From: Eutreptiella sp. 'Long Island Sound 2002'
Lineage: Eukaryota > Euglenozoa > Euglenophyceae > Eutreptiales > Eutreptiaceae
NCBI GenBank assembly: GCA_964036045.1
Contig: OZ038390.1
Location: 34,984,379 to 35,048,378, forward strand
Direction: 5' to 3'
DNA length: 64,000 nt
The notes under the pieces are model-generated. The model had not been told where the DNA came from, made no database searches, and was given only the letters and a program-made list of their open reading frames with translations. A program made the position numbers and the translations under genes. Positions 10,934 to 21,358 of this stretch are shown here, in pieces. Position 1 is the stretch's first letter; each line of letters opens with the position of its first letter.

Positions 10934-13478
10934 ATGGCCTACGTCATGGTGCTTGCAATCGCTGCATTGCTTTTGTTGACAATCACAACCTTCGTTAGAT
11001 GGCGACAATCTCAAGCTGCTACCGAGCCGCACACCAAGTTGCGGTGCCGCGTGCAGCCCCCCGCGGGATCGCTAAGTTCCGAATGTGAATCTCGTTACAA
11101 TTTCGCAATTCCGGCCAAAGGAGACACACCCCATGACTTTACCGTGAGCCGGTTGAGCCTTGAAATGGTTCCATATAACCATACTACCCATGTAATAGAA
11201 ATGCGAGACGTCCATGAAACGCCACTCGAGGGGAGCACGGATGCCGTTGTGACGAACGGCCCAACGGAATGCGTGAGTGCGACGGTGCTAACACTCGTGG
11301 TCGTTATTGTGGGGGCCGATATGTTGCGACTATTGGGGTCTTTCAAGGAGTTGCATGCGTCCGTTTTGCAATATTTGGGGCCATGTAGTGTCGCAGAGTG
11401 GTACATCCTGGCGGATCAACATTTGCTAGGCGCGCAAAATTTGAAGCACGTGCCCGCGGCTGGAGAAATTCATCTTTTGGATATAGCCCACATAGAGTCC
11501 CTCGAACCCTACGCCCGTATTGTTGATCAAACGCGATGTGGGCACCGTAATTGTGCGTACTTCTTGCTCAAGCTATTCTTGGATTGTGTGCTTCCACCAG
11601 ACAAGAAAGGTGCGCTCGTGCTAGACACCGACTTGTTGGTGTTGGCCGATCTATTGCCCTTGTGGAAATTATTAGATCGCTTTCAACCAAATCAATTGTA
11701 TGGGCTCGCCCGTGAAATGCAACCTGCAGACCGGGAGCTCGTCAAGTTTTTCCGTAATTATACCATCGCTTTCAATGGCGGCGTGCAATTGCATCACCTG
11801 GATCACATTCGCCAGGTCCGGAAAGGGAGATGCAACCACACGGGCATCGTCCCTCTCGATTGGGTTCTTGGGCACGAGAGAGCGAAGATGGCCCTCCGAT
11901 TTGCTAGACCTTTAGGTATGTGCGCATAGCATATTTGGAGAACTAACACTGAGGAGGGAAGGGGCTCAATTTTGGCTCCGAAATTAAGCGGTGTTAACAC
12001 GGGGGGGGGGGGGTAATTTTCACGTGCCCGTACCATGTGGACAAGCCTTGCTAAATGACATCAATGACATGATATGATTCCCCCAAACCTCTTCTCCTAC
12101 AAGAAGGTATGACACCCTTCTTCGAGGAAGCAAGCAGTAAGCAAGCAACAAGCAACCTGTCTCTAAGCCACATTCTTGACAACTTTGGGCTCACGTCAAC
12201 GTTGGGTGAAAATGTCTTTTTCCTACGAACAAAACACAACACAACACATCAGAACGAGAAATCAAGAGCCATGTGTCGAGAGCAAATGTGCAAATGTCAT
12301 GACACAACACAACACCCTTCTAAATGCACCACAACACAGCACATCACACCACAACACAACACGGATCAACAAGTGGAAATACAATGGTGTTGGACAAAGC
12401 TGACTCCACCTAATTGTGCTGAAATCTTGAGATTGGGAAGATTGGCAACAACGGCGGTTTCTTTTTTAATCCCATAAGCGCAACGACAAGCAATGCATAG
12501 CTAGTTTGTGTGCTATACCCCTTAAGGGGGCTCAATCAAGGTATTCATTGCCAGGCAACACCAAGTTAAGGTTACTACTTGCCCCATAACGGCGGATTGT
12601 GCTAATCCCTACAAAGGTGAAAGGCCTCCACTTGGATGGGGTGTGGTGACGTGCAAGCCTGGGTGGAGGCTTTGTGCAAACAAATGTAATTTGATTTTCA
12701 TTCGGAGCCCTGTGATCCACGCAGCTCCCAAAATTTTCACAAAAAAAACAAATGTCCCAAAGGTTGAAAACATACCACCCGAATTTTTTAAAAATCGGCA
12801 ACGTGTTCCCCCCCTCCTCAACTGGTAATTTGTCGTGTGCGGTCAAAAGCAGGATGAGCAGGTGTGGCAACACAAGCAAGACCAATGCATGAATGTCCTA
12901 GGTGACTGACAAGGACACTAGTGCGCAGTAGGGCTAGGGTCACCGGGGTGTGCACAATGATGCAAGGGTGTGCACAAGTGTAGGCATGCGCACAAGGATG
13001 CAAGGATGTGCAAAGGGGTGTTGGGTTGTCCATAGGGGTGCAGGGGTGTGAGCTCCACTGAAAACGTTGCCGTTACCCAATGTGCCGGCGCACATTGCTT
13101 CTTCCTCTCTCTCCGTGCACTCCAGGAGACCAGGACTATTTTACTGTGGCCGGGCTGTTCGTGCCATCCATGTTCTACAATTTGCCCTGTGTTTGGAATC
13201 GGCAAGTGTGCATGGTGAAGTATCTCGCCAGCAGCGATGTGGACGGCTGCCGCAACAAGCAGCACATTTACCGGTGTCCAAATAAAGTGCGGATTGTGCA
13301 TTTCAACTGCAACGCGTTTCAGACGAAGCTGCACCAGGAGCTTCGCGAACGATGGAACCACACGAAGGCACTCCCGGTTTGGGGGAAATTGCTGCGACAG
13401 CAATGCGGCAAACGGCTTCAAGCGGGAAGGATGAGGGCGGCGCTGTCTTTGTCGGAGTTGGGCATCAAGTACACCTAG
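10934..13478 (+). CDS. GT8-family glycosyltransferase (LARGE/glucoside xylosyltransferase-like), type II membrane protein
   Basis: Exons are 10934-11915 and 13126-13478, joined in phase 1 across a 1210-nt GT-AG intron (TAG/GTATGTG to CCAG/GAG), giving 444 aa. ATG 10934 is the first ATG of the frame; the frame stays open upstream only to a GTG at 10895. Residues 2-20 are a signal anchor, which fits a Golgi enzyme with a lumenal catalytic domain. The manganese/nucleotide-sugar motif DTD is at 231-233 within LVLDTDLLVL. A FNGGVQL block matches the family acceptor-site segment, and a GDQD motif forms across the splice junction, followed by LPCVWN and IVHFN blocks. These are the expected landmarks of LARGE- and GXYLT-type GT8 enzymes that transfer xylose or similar sugars. 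The acceptor and exact sugar cannot be read from the sequence. Confidence 0.88.
11916..13125 (+). other. Glycosyltransferase intron with simple repeats
   Basis: The intron holds a 13-base G run at 12001-12013, a CACAACA-rich microsatellite at about 12229-12361, and a short minisatellite of GGTGTGCACAAGG/ATGCAA-like units at about 12946-13050. No nested gene was recognised. Confidence 0.7.
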
Positions 13479-13534
13479 CTTCCCGCTCTGGTCGGATCCA
13501 TCGTCTACTTGTCTAATGTGATACCCATCCACTT

Positions 13535-13590
13535 GCGCTAACACGGCATTGTCGAAGCACCGCAATCCCGTTTGACCATTTGACGTTTCG
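13535..13590 (-). repeat. Dispersed repeat R1, copy 1 (diverged)
   Basis: On the minus strand this reads GGTCAAACGGGATTGCGGTG then CTTCGACAATGCCGTG. It is a diverged copy of a short sequence also found at about 25555-25620, 25830-25895, 26250-26305 and 41290-41345. See those entries. Confidence 0.5.
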
Positions 13591-14563
13591 AATCGCAACC
13601 TCGAATCGTGGAGATATGATGTTGGTGAACGGGCTGCATGGACAGGACCGTCAGCGGGCGTGTGCCCAATGGCCCCTCCTCCCCCGGCTTGGGGATGAGG
13701 GAGGTGTATCCCCGGGCCAGTAAGGCGGGCCACTGGCCCATCTCCTCAATAAGCGCGAGGAGCTAGGCCAAATATTGCAGCACCCGGTCCGGGAGCGCCC
13801 GCAAATCCTGCAAGCTCCACCCGTCCAGGCCCAAGTGAGAACGAGGGGCGGGTTCATGCTTGCCAGAGTCGTCTCTGCTCCAAACAACATTGATGTGATT
13901 CGGCTGTCAATGAAAGGCCCCTGAAGCATGGCCATGCGCAATGGGATCCCCGTCTCACTGTCCTTTTTTGGGGGGGGGGGCGGGGGGTGGCGGTACGCCG
14001 GTCAAAATCATTGACTCCATTCTTGCAACTCGCTCTGTGTCCGGCGGGTGATGCGCGGATGGGGTTCGTAGGCAGCACGCACAACAGTTGATGACCTAAC
14101 GCAGCCCGTCTGTTAGAACGATTTGCAGTGTGTTCTGCTGCTTTCCAACTCATTTTGTGAGTTGGCATTCAGCTGAGGCGTCCCAAGATTGCATTGATCG
14201 ATCTCCCGATTCATTTATATGTGTTTGGGAAAGTACACGACGCCACAGCACCAAGGGCTTTGGTGTGGGAAGTGAAACAGAAAGCATGTTTGGAAGGATT
14301 TGGTACATTGTACCTTTGGGCCCCCAAATAGTGGAGGAAATGGGAAAGAATAGGGTAAGTGGGAAGTCTCAAGCATTTCACTTACAGCAAGGGCATTCAA
14401 CCGACCGGCCGTACATTGCTTTTGGTCATACATCCGGTTGATTGAAGAATTGAACGATAACTACCCCCCTTTGAAATATCCCCACCCGTGCAATCCCCAG
14501 GGAGGCGGTCACTTCAATTTGTTTGCGAGTTAATATTTGTTACGAAAACAACAACAGGACTCC
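13591..14563. other. No gene recognised
   Basis: This is the region after the glycosyltransferase. It contains a G/C homopolymer block at 13966-13987. Reading frames on the minus strand here are antisense to no gene I recognise and show no domain. Confidence 0.3.
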
Positions 14564-14779
14564 ATGTACTCCATGCGTTCGAGCAGTGAGGAGGAATCAA
14601 GTGTTTCTGAATTAGAGGAAGGTAATCATGTGGGGGTGGTATGGCCAAAGATTGCGAGCGGGGTGTGGCGCTTGGGGCATGTGTTTGATGGCAAATTGTA
14701 CTTCGCTCGTGATTTATGGGAGGAAAAGTGGGTCCCTGAGGATTTGGCGCCCCTAGAGAAGTCGGTGCCTGCCCCCAAG
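14564..14779 (+). CDS. Hypothetical exon-like segment, acidic then WEEKW-containing
   Basis: From ATG 14564 a 72-codon frame begins with an acidic Ser-rich tail, continues through Gly-His-Val and Trp-rich stretches (including ARDLWEEKWVPEDL), and ends at a textbook donor, AAG/GTAAGA, at 14780. The frame remains open beyond the donor to 15100 but becomes Ala/Ser-rich low complexity. No matching downstream exon was found. It could be the first exon of an unrecognised gene, or part of the nearby copia-type element. I do not recognise the family. Confidence 0.25.
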
Positions 14780-15407
14780 GTAAGAGCAAAGCCGGAAGAG
14801 GAAAGCCCCAAACAGGCTGGTCAGCTTGCCCAAGCAGCCGCTAAAGCAGCTGCCGAACGAGCCCCACGCTCCATTGCCATCATCAGCCCGTGCCACACAC
14901 TCAGTCCCTGTTGTGCAAACCAAACATGCCCAACTATTCAAAGTGTACTATCCTCGTACTTGTTGTACACCATTCCTTTGGATGCAACCCAAGAGCTCCA
15001 ACAACATTGGTGCTGCATCAATGCAAAAGTCTATACACTAATGTCTTGTTCACTGACTTTGGTGTTGATGAAATTATCGTCCAAAAGCTGTGCCCCCTGA
15101 TCTCATTCTGTCCTCTGTTTGTACACCAGCTTGGTGGCTCACCTTGATATAAGGTTGGGGAAGGTTAGGGAGTCAGCATAAAGACCGTACACATCTTGGG
15201 TTGAAGAGGTGCGACCCATTCGGCGTGGAATCCGCACTACCACCATCCCTCAGTTGGCACTGACCCCCTCCCTCTTTGGAACCTCCCCTCCTATCATGCA
15301 ACCGTCTCCCTGGTGGGGGGGGGGGGGGGGGCGCCAAGTGACGGTCTCTCTGGGGGGGGGGGGGTTGCAAGGGTATTTCAGACACCCTCCAATGATGCAA
15401 TGAAACT

Positions 15408-15701
15408 GTGGTGTGCATTCAATGGTCTAGGGTTTTGGACAACAACGAGTGTGTACATGCTGGGCGCAGCAAGATGCAATTAGATGATGGAACAACCAAA
15501 GCTAAGGCACCGTTGGTAGTGCGTGGCTTCGAAAAGGAGGGTGCTGGTTCTTTGGATACTTCAAGTGCTGCTGTCAAGTGCGGCATGTTGAGGATTGTGC
15601 TAGCTGCAGGTGCAATCGCGTTCGCAAGCACATACAATGAAGAGAGAGGTTCATTTTTGTCCTCTAAAAGAATTTCAGGTTGGTGGTTAGTTGATGCTTG
15701 A
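15408..15701 (+). pseudogene. Fragment of Ty1/copia-type reverse transcriptase
   Basis: A 97-codon frame with a non-ATG start contains LDDGTTKAKAPLVVRGFEKE, a Thr-Ser-Ser block and LRIVLAAGA. These match the N-terminal landmark of copia reverse transcriptases (LDDG.IKAR.V..GFEQ, then TSPVV...R..LA.A). The catalytic YVDD region, integrase and protease are absent, so this is a short dead remnant. It is flanked at 15318-15364 and 16470-16565 by G/C homopolymer blocks that share a partly inverted GTCACTTGG motif. Confidence 0.5.
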
Positions 15702-16849
15702 TGCATGTACACCAACCCCCCATAAGGTGCAACAGGGAGCCTCTTGCTCCAGCTGCCCAAACCTGGGTTGCACCTCCTCGTCGATGAATGAGGATGCAAT
15801 CGGAGTGCTCGGTGTTCCTCGCCTTGGACCAATCCCACCCACTGCGCCTCCAGGTCACTGGGACTAGGGAAGTTGAAGGAAACCTTTGGGCCACCCCCTC
15901 TTGCCCCTGCATAAAAGCGGGTATGGGTTGTGTGCATAGGTCTCCCAGCTCGGACCCCTCCCCTCCCTCCAAGCCCGAAGATGGATGGTGCATCTAGGTC
16001 AAGGCCTTGAGGCCATGTCTTCCTTGTCTTCCCCAGTGGCCTTGTTATGGCATTTGGCTGCACGCATCTTGATTATTTGCAGCAATTGTACATCAGGCGG
16101 GGCAGCAGGTGGCTGCACGTTGCAGGTGTGCCCATAGTGCCTAAGACAAGAAAGCGGTCCACATACCAACTGAGTGCCCTTCTTTTGACACACATGGCAT
16201 GGCTGACTCTTTGCGACATAGCCCCTGCCATATTGGGGTCTCCGAAGCAGAGGGAATGATAGGGCTACATACCCCTGGCTGTGTCGGGTTCTCCAAAGCA
16301 GAGAGGAATGACTATGGGTAGACACCCCCTGTTGTCTCATGGTCCCTGTCCACTGTCACTGTTGGGTGGATGCGCTGGGAGGGTGGATGAGTTGCGGAGT
16401 GACGCCCCCAGCCCCCAATGCCCATCCCGAAGGCGCCGATGAAAAATTTTCTTTAGGTTATACTAGAATTCGGGGGGGTGGGAGGGGGGGGCTGTCACTT
16501 GGTGACCCTCCCCCCCCCCCCCGAGACCATCACACGCTAGGGGGGGAGATTGCAGGGGGGGGGGTTATTTGCTCCTGGAGGTGCACCTTGGCGAAGGGGA
16601 GAGGGGGCACAGTTGTGCACCGGGTGTGCACCGTGCGCATGCCAAGCATTGGCCTCGGGCTTTGTCCTCAGGCCAGTACTTGAGGACAAAGGGTTTGGTT
16701 CAGGCCAGTAGCACAGGCCAGTTAGTTCAGGCTGGTACTAGAGGCCATAGAGGCTGCCACCATATGAAGGCACAGTGCTCTCAGAAGAGCAAGGCCGAAG
16801 GCAAGCGTGTTTACCCAGAGAAGGGGTTGATCACAGTGTAGTTGCGCAG
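15702..16849. other. No gene recognised
   Basis: The only structure noted is the homopolymer-rich block at 16470-16565, with G and C runs of 7 to 14 bases, and a short AGGCCAGT repeat at 16668-16745. Confidence 0.3.
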
Positions 16850-17175
16850 AATAGTGCGTGAGGCATAGTGTGCTCAGGCTCGGTGTGCCTGGGCAGAGCG
16901 GCCATTGAGGCTTGGGCAGTACCTGTGGCACTGCTCTGTCTGAGCACAATATGCCTCTGGCACTGCTCAGCACACAGCGCCTCAGGCATTGTCTTGCCTG
17001 CGCCCACTATGCCTTGGTTGCCGCTCTGCCTGAGGACACTATGCTGGGGCACCACTCTACCCCCACACACTGCACCTCAGGCATTGCTCTGCCCAAGCAC
17101 ACTGTGCCTCAATCGCAGCTCTACCTGCGCCCACTGTTCCTCGGGCACCACTCTGCCCCGACACACTGCAGGCTT
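16850..17175. repeat. Diverged minisatellite, roughly 40-50 bp units
   Basis: Units combine GCACYRCTCTGCC, an ACACYRTGCCTC block and a CCTCAGGCA block; about seven are visible. Frames on both strands are open across it, as expected of biased composition, and are not considered genes. The style (CACTGTGC blocks) resembles the minisatellite at 55110-55760. Confidence 0.6.
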
Positions 17176-17608
17176 CTGGACCTCAACAGTTTGTAACAAA
17201 AGCGTAACCTTTGCACTCTTTTTGACGGACATTGAGTTGTGCACAGGGTGCATGCGAACGTTGCGGTTTGGACATTGAATTGCTATGGCTGCATTGCCTG
17301 TGACACGAGGGCATGCAATAGCTAACTATCCACTGCTTCACCCCCCCCCTTTCCCGCCGGCCCCTCCCCCCTCCCTCTGATTGGCATGTACCCCTGACGA
17401 AATAGAAGCTCCGTAGTGTCAGAGTACGGACAACGGAGCAAGGGCACCAAGGAGACGAGGGTGACAAGAAGTGGACATGGTTGGAATTAACAGTCAATGC
17501 ACTCATGGCCTTGCGAGTGGACAGGAGGTGACGAAGACTATGGGGCCTGCTCTGCCCTAGTTTGTCTTGGCTGTTCATTTGAAGAGCCGTGATTTTGATT
17601 ACGCCCCA
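17176..17608. other. Spacer before the hAT transposase 3' end
   Basis: This holds a C-rich block at 17341-17378 and nothing else I can recognise. If the transposase belongs to a mobile element, one terminal repeat should lie here, but I could not identify one with confidence. Confidence 0.25.
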
Positions 17609-19437
17609 TCAAGGTGTGCTGCTTCTTCTAGTGCCCCTTCTACTTCTTTTGATTCTTTTGCTCGTAAATCCAACTCCAACTCCTCTTTTTTTGATTCTCT
17701 GATTCTCTGATTGTACCTCACGCAAACCAAGCACAACAATCACATAGCACCGCTTCATACGGCGCAAGGCATCTGCTGCAAAAGCACACCAGCGACGAGT
17801 GTGCAGAACCCCTAATTTCAAGAATGCGGCATCAAGGGCGAGAGCCAATGCATGCAATGTCTTGAGCCTAGAGGGAGCATTATTCCAAAACAGCGCAGCA
17901 GATTGCAACGTGTCAGCAAGCAGATCAAGAAACGCATGGTCGGCGGCGATGGCGGCCTTAAAGGCCAGCTCGCATCTCTGACAGGATGCGTGATATGGCA
18001 CCACCACATCATACCCTGCGATCTCCTTCTGTAAGTCGCCGACGATGCGGATAATCCCACCACATTCGCCTTGAACCACACTGGCCCCATCCCCACAGTA
18101 GAAAAAGAGCTTACAGATCCAAACATCAAGATCCACGTCTGCATGGGCCATGGCCTGTTTCAATGCAGTGACTATTCCTGGAGCGGTGCCGGAGGGGAGG
18201 GGTTGGCAAGAGAAATAATTGGTAGCCATCACTCCATCAACCACGGCACAAACATAAAAAAGCTCTTCTTTCTTTGCTGCGCGGTCTGTGCACGAGTCTA
18301 ATGCGATGGAGAAAAAAGAAGACTCCTTGATTACTAGACCCTGGGAAATGCGAAATGGTTGGGAAATAAAGCGAAGCACCTCCCTACCCGAGGGGGCTGA
18401 ACGATAACTTGGGATAATTGTGCCTCCATTGAGTGACACGAGCTCGGCATCCCCTTCCAAATGACTGAGGGGACCAGAGCGGTGCACAATCCTGTACACG
18501 GTCCTGAATAGGGCCAGGATGCCCTGTAGCACATGAGAGGGCAAGGTTTGAATGACCGACGTCACCGACCACCTGATTGCCACAAGGCCAAGGACACAGC
18601 GTGTGAGCCCGACCGTTGGTGATACTTAAGGGAGCACAACATGAAGTTTGAAGTACCTTGCACGAAGGGAACAGAGTGGCCAAGTTGAGCGTACTGTTGA
18701 CATGCAATGCACCACATCTTGTCCGTAGTAGCCTCATACCTTAGCCAAGACCGGGTAAGAAGCCACTCCCTTTTGAACTGCCGTTTCTTGGGGGAGGGGG
18801 GGTCAGACTGCCGGCACCTCTCAACACAGGAGGTGCAAATACCATCTGTGGTGCACTCTGGACACACGCGGAAATGACACGTGTGGCATTCCACATCAGG
18901 CGTGGACACTTCCTGTCCACAGGCACGGCAGGTGCACGAGAAGCAATGCACGGTTGGTCCAACCATGGTCATGCACGCCTCATCAACCACCTTGTGGCAC
19001 CTCTGACAAGAATACTTGGTGCCACAAATGTTTGCACCACAACATGCACACCTTACCGGAACAAGAAGAAAAGGACTTAGGGAGGGGGTGGCACGTGAGG
19101 ACGACGGAGGTGGGGCAGCCGATGCGCCTGAACTAGATGCCGGCTTCTTCAGGGTGAAGGCCCATCCATCACGCGTGCCATCCGGCTTGGCGGCGCGCAT
19201 GACTTGGGTGTGGGCCAACTTCTTCAATGACCCACCGTCAGGGGAGTGCAGGTATCGGAGGGCAGCCGCGGCATTGCTGAAATGCATCCAATCGGCACCC
19301 TCGGGAGCGACCGGACCGAGGCGGCGCATCCATACATCACCACCCATCCCGAGATGCGAGATAGGAAAAGAGGGTCTGAAGGGTGAACAAACAATAAGAC
19401 GAGAGATGATAATTCTTCTGGCAGAATGGACAAACAT
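17609..19437 (-). pseudogene. hAT-superfamily transposase with Cys-rich and TTF/BED-like domains, frameshifted
   Basis: A minus-strand frame from ATG 19437 to a stop at 18562 holds a basic N-terminus, a Cys-rich region of about 90 residues with repeated CxxC pairs (for example CACCGANIC, CHTCHFRVCPEC), and then a TTF/BED-type finger (KREWLLTRSWLRYE, CIACQQY, SLKYHQRSGSHAVSL). A one-base shift near 18575-18585 passes to the second frame (18583 to 17609). That frame carries the core typical of ZNF862-like hAT transposases: SIALDSCTDRAAKKEELFYV, FYCGDGASVVQG and PYHASCQRCELAFKAAI. The usual C-terminal hATC dimerisation block is missing. With a frameshift and a truncated end it is probably inactive, unless a short unseen intron bridges the shift. 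Confidence 0.75.
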
Positions 19438-19837
19438 AGGAAACACCGAAATTCAAGCTTTGTCTATCTATTTATGGTAATGCGCACGGACATGCGGTGA
19501 ATTAGAAGCGAGAACTTTGTTTATTTTGCGTTGAAGCTTGTTGTTCTAATGTGGACGTACAAATGCAATTCCTCACGAAGTGTCAAGAGGCACATTTCCC
19601 TAACCTCTTTGTTGTAAGCGAACGAGATGGCGTTTATGATTGTTTAAATTTAAATGACACCTACCGGAAATGACAACTTGCAAGCGAATGGCACAACAAG
19701 GCAACCCAAAACCTTCCCCAATGCATGCAACAATATGTGAAAACACCAATAAACATCAATAAACATCGATAAACAGCAATTCTCGCCCCAAAACGGGCGT
19801 TTGTTGAAAAATAAACGCATTAACGCGTTTATTTTGA
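19438..19837. repeat. AT-rich segment with AATAAAC repeats and a hairpin
   Basis: Three near-identical AATAAACATC units occur at about 19748-19775, followed by a perfect 11-bp inverted repeat (AAAATAAACGC with its complement, roughly 19808-19835). The position just upstream of the transposase reading frame fits subterminal repeats of a hAT element, but no matching repeats were found on the other side. Confidence 0.4.
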
Positions 19838-20719
19838 ATTTGACTAGCGACTAGAATAGCAGTTAATTATAGTCTGTGTCCACATGCACTGTAATGTTAT
19901 GAGAATTATAGTTATAGTATAGTCATGACTCACCAATGTAGATGCATGCACGATGCTCTACATTGCTGTTGGGCACGCATTGAGCCTCCTTGCCCTTCCT
20001 TGGGTGCGCGGTATTGTCCCAAACTCCTTCATTGTAGACCTAGCCCACTTGGGGCGCCAAAGTGATCTCATTGAGGCAGCGAACCTTTGGGGGGTCACCT
20101 CCCACTTGACACTGACAATCAACGCACTGCCACCTGATAACACTTTGTGGGGGTCAATGAGCCTGGCCTACAGTGCCTTGCCCTGCCCTACCCTGCCCTG
20201 CCCTGCCCTGCCCTCCCCTGCCCTGTGCTACCCTGCCCTGCCCTGCCCTGCCCTGCCCTGCCCTGCCCTGCACTGCTCGGCCCTGCCCTGCCCTGCACTG
20301 CCCTGCACTGCCCTGCCCTGCCCTGCACTGCTCGGCCCTGCCCTGCTCTGCCCTGCCCTGCCCTGCCCTGCCCTGCCCTGCCTGAGCAAGGCAGTCCACA
20401 AAGAACAAAGAGATGCTTTGCTTTTTGCACTCACGAACGAGGTGTTTCTATGTGGTCTGTTTTTATGCTGGATGTTGTGCAGGCTTCGGCCCTGATGTCC
20501 CAAGGAATCCAGGTGACGAAGAGGTGCTCTGCTCTGATTGATCGCAGTGTGGAGGCATGCGTTGTTGAGTTGTGTCCTATGAACCTGCAATGGAAGGAAT
20601 AGGTATAAGGAGGCAAGCAGCTGCACAATGACCATTTTTGCAAACAATTTGTTTTAAAAAAAGGTAAAAAACCAACAAATTTTCACCAAAATAAACAAGT
20701 TACTAGTCACTAGTCAAAT
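19838..20719. mobile_element. Candidate 0.88-kb element bounded by 17-bp inverted repeats
   Basis: ATTTGACTAGCGACTAG at 19838-19854 is matched by its complement, with one mismatch, at 20703-20719. The interior has no long sensible reading frame and contains the CCCTG satellite. Each end also lies next to AAATAAAC/GTTTATTT sequences. No target-site duplication is evident, so this may be a decayed non-autonomous DNA transposon or a chance pairing. Confidence 0.35.
20176..20391. repeat. CCCTG pentanucleotide satellite
   Basis: About 40 tandem copies of CCCTG, with scattered variants such as GCACTG, CTCGG and GCTCTG, run for 216 bp. All frames read through on both strands because the unit is 5 bp without a stop; the resulting Ala-Leu-Pro-Cys frames are not genes. 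Confidence 0.9.
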
Positions 20720-21358
20720 GGCCTTTGGATAGTGTTTATTTAGAGCTTCTGTGGACAACTCCATGTGGTCGTTTCAAAGGGTACAGTATGCCTCCATTGT
20801 CCTGACTGGGGCCAACAGCCAACTCGGGTATCCAACCTCAAGTACCTGCCCACCAAAGCCAGGACTGGTCACGCGCATAGCCAAGTGAGGCCAAGACCTG
20901 CTGCTACAGGATCCCTGCCCCCCCATCAGTCTCTAACAGGACAACATTTTCATCCAGCGGAGGCAAAACCTTTGCCGTTGCCCTAAAACATGACTCGCAC
21001 CTACAACCTGCTTATGTACGAAAGCATTTGAGCCCGGCAGTGGGAACACACACTGAACATATGGTTTGTTGCAGCTGTAGCATACAGTCGGAGCTAGGAG
21101 TTGGAGCTCACAGTTTGTGCAAGAGTTGAATGGTGATCATGGTCCACATTGGAACAAGGCTGCAGGACATATGCATACCCTATCTTTCTCTCTCCCTCCC
21201 TCCCTCTCTCCCTCCCTCTCTCTTTCTCTTCCACTTTTTCCCCTTCTTCTGCGATTGGAAAAATTGTTTTGTACACTGTTGAGCCCAATCTGGTGTACCA
21301 GTGCAAGCAACAGAAATATTCTTGTGGCTCTCTTGTGGTTTCAGATTCTCCCAAGGCC
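20720..21358. other. Upstream region of the phytochrome gene with a pyrimidine tract
   Basis: A long CT tract lies at 21181-21255 and is followed 85 bases later by TTCAG at 21341-21345. This arrangement resembles a branch/pyrimidine region and 3' splice site, so a leader exon could be spliced onto the coding exon. It could also simply be a polypyrimidine leader. The frame is open back to a TTG at 21149, but the intervening residues are Ser/Leu/Pro low complexity from the CT tract and are unlikely to be protein. Confidence 0.35.

Noticed and set aside
12918-13733. 271-codon minus-strand frame
   Set aside because: It is antisense to glycosyltransferase exon 2 and continues into the R1 repeat and simple sequence.
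20154-20647. Ala/Leu/Pro/Cys and Gly/Gln/Arg frames over the CCCTG array
   Set aside because: A stop-free pentamer keeps all frames open on both strands.
21149-21358. Upstream extension of the phytochrome frame to the TTG at 21149
   Set aside because: The first codon is not ATG and the added residues come mainly from a CT-rich tract; ATG 21359 leaves a normal N-terminus.
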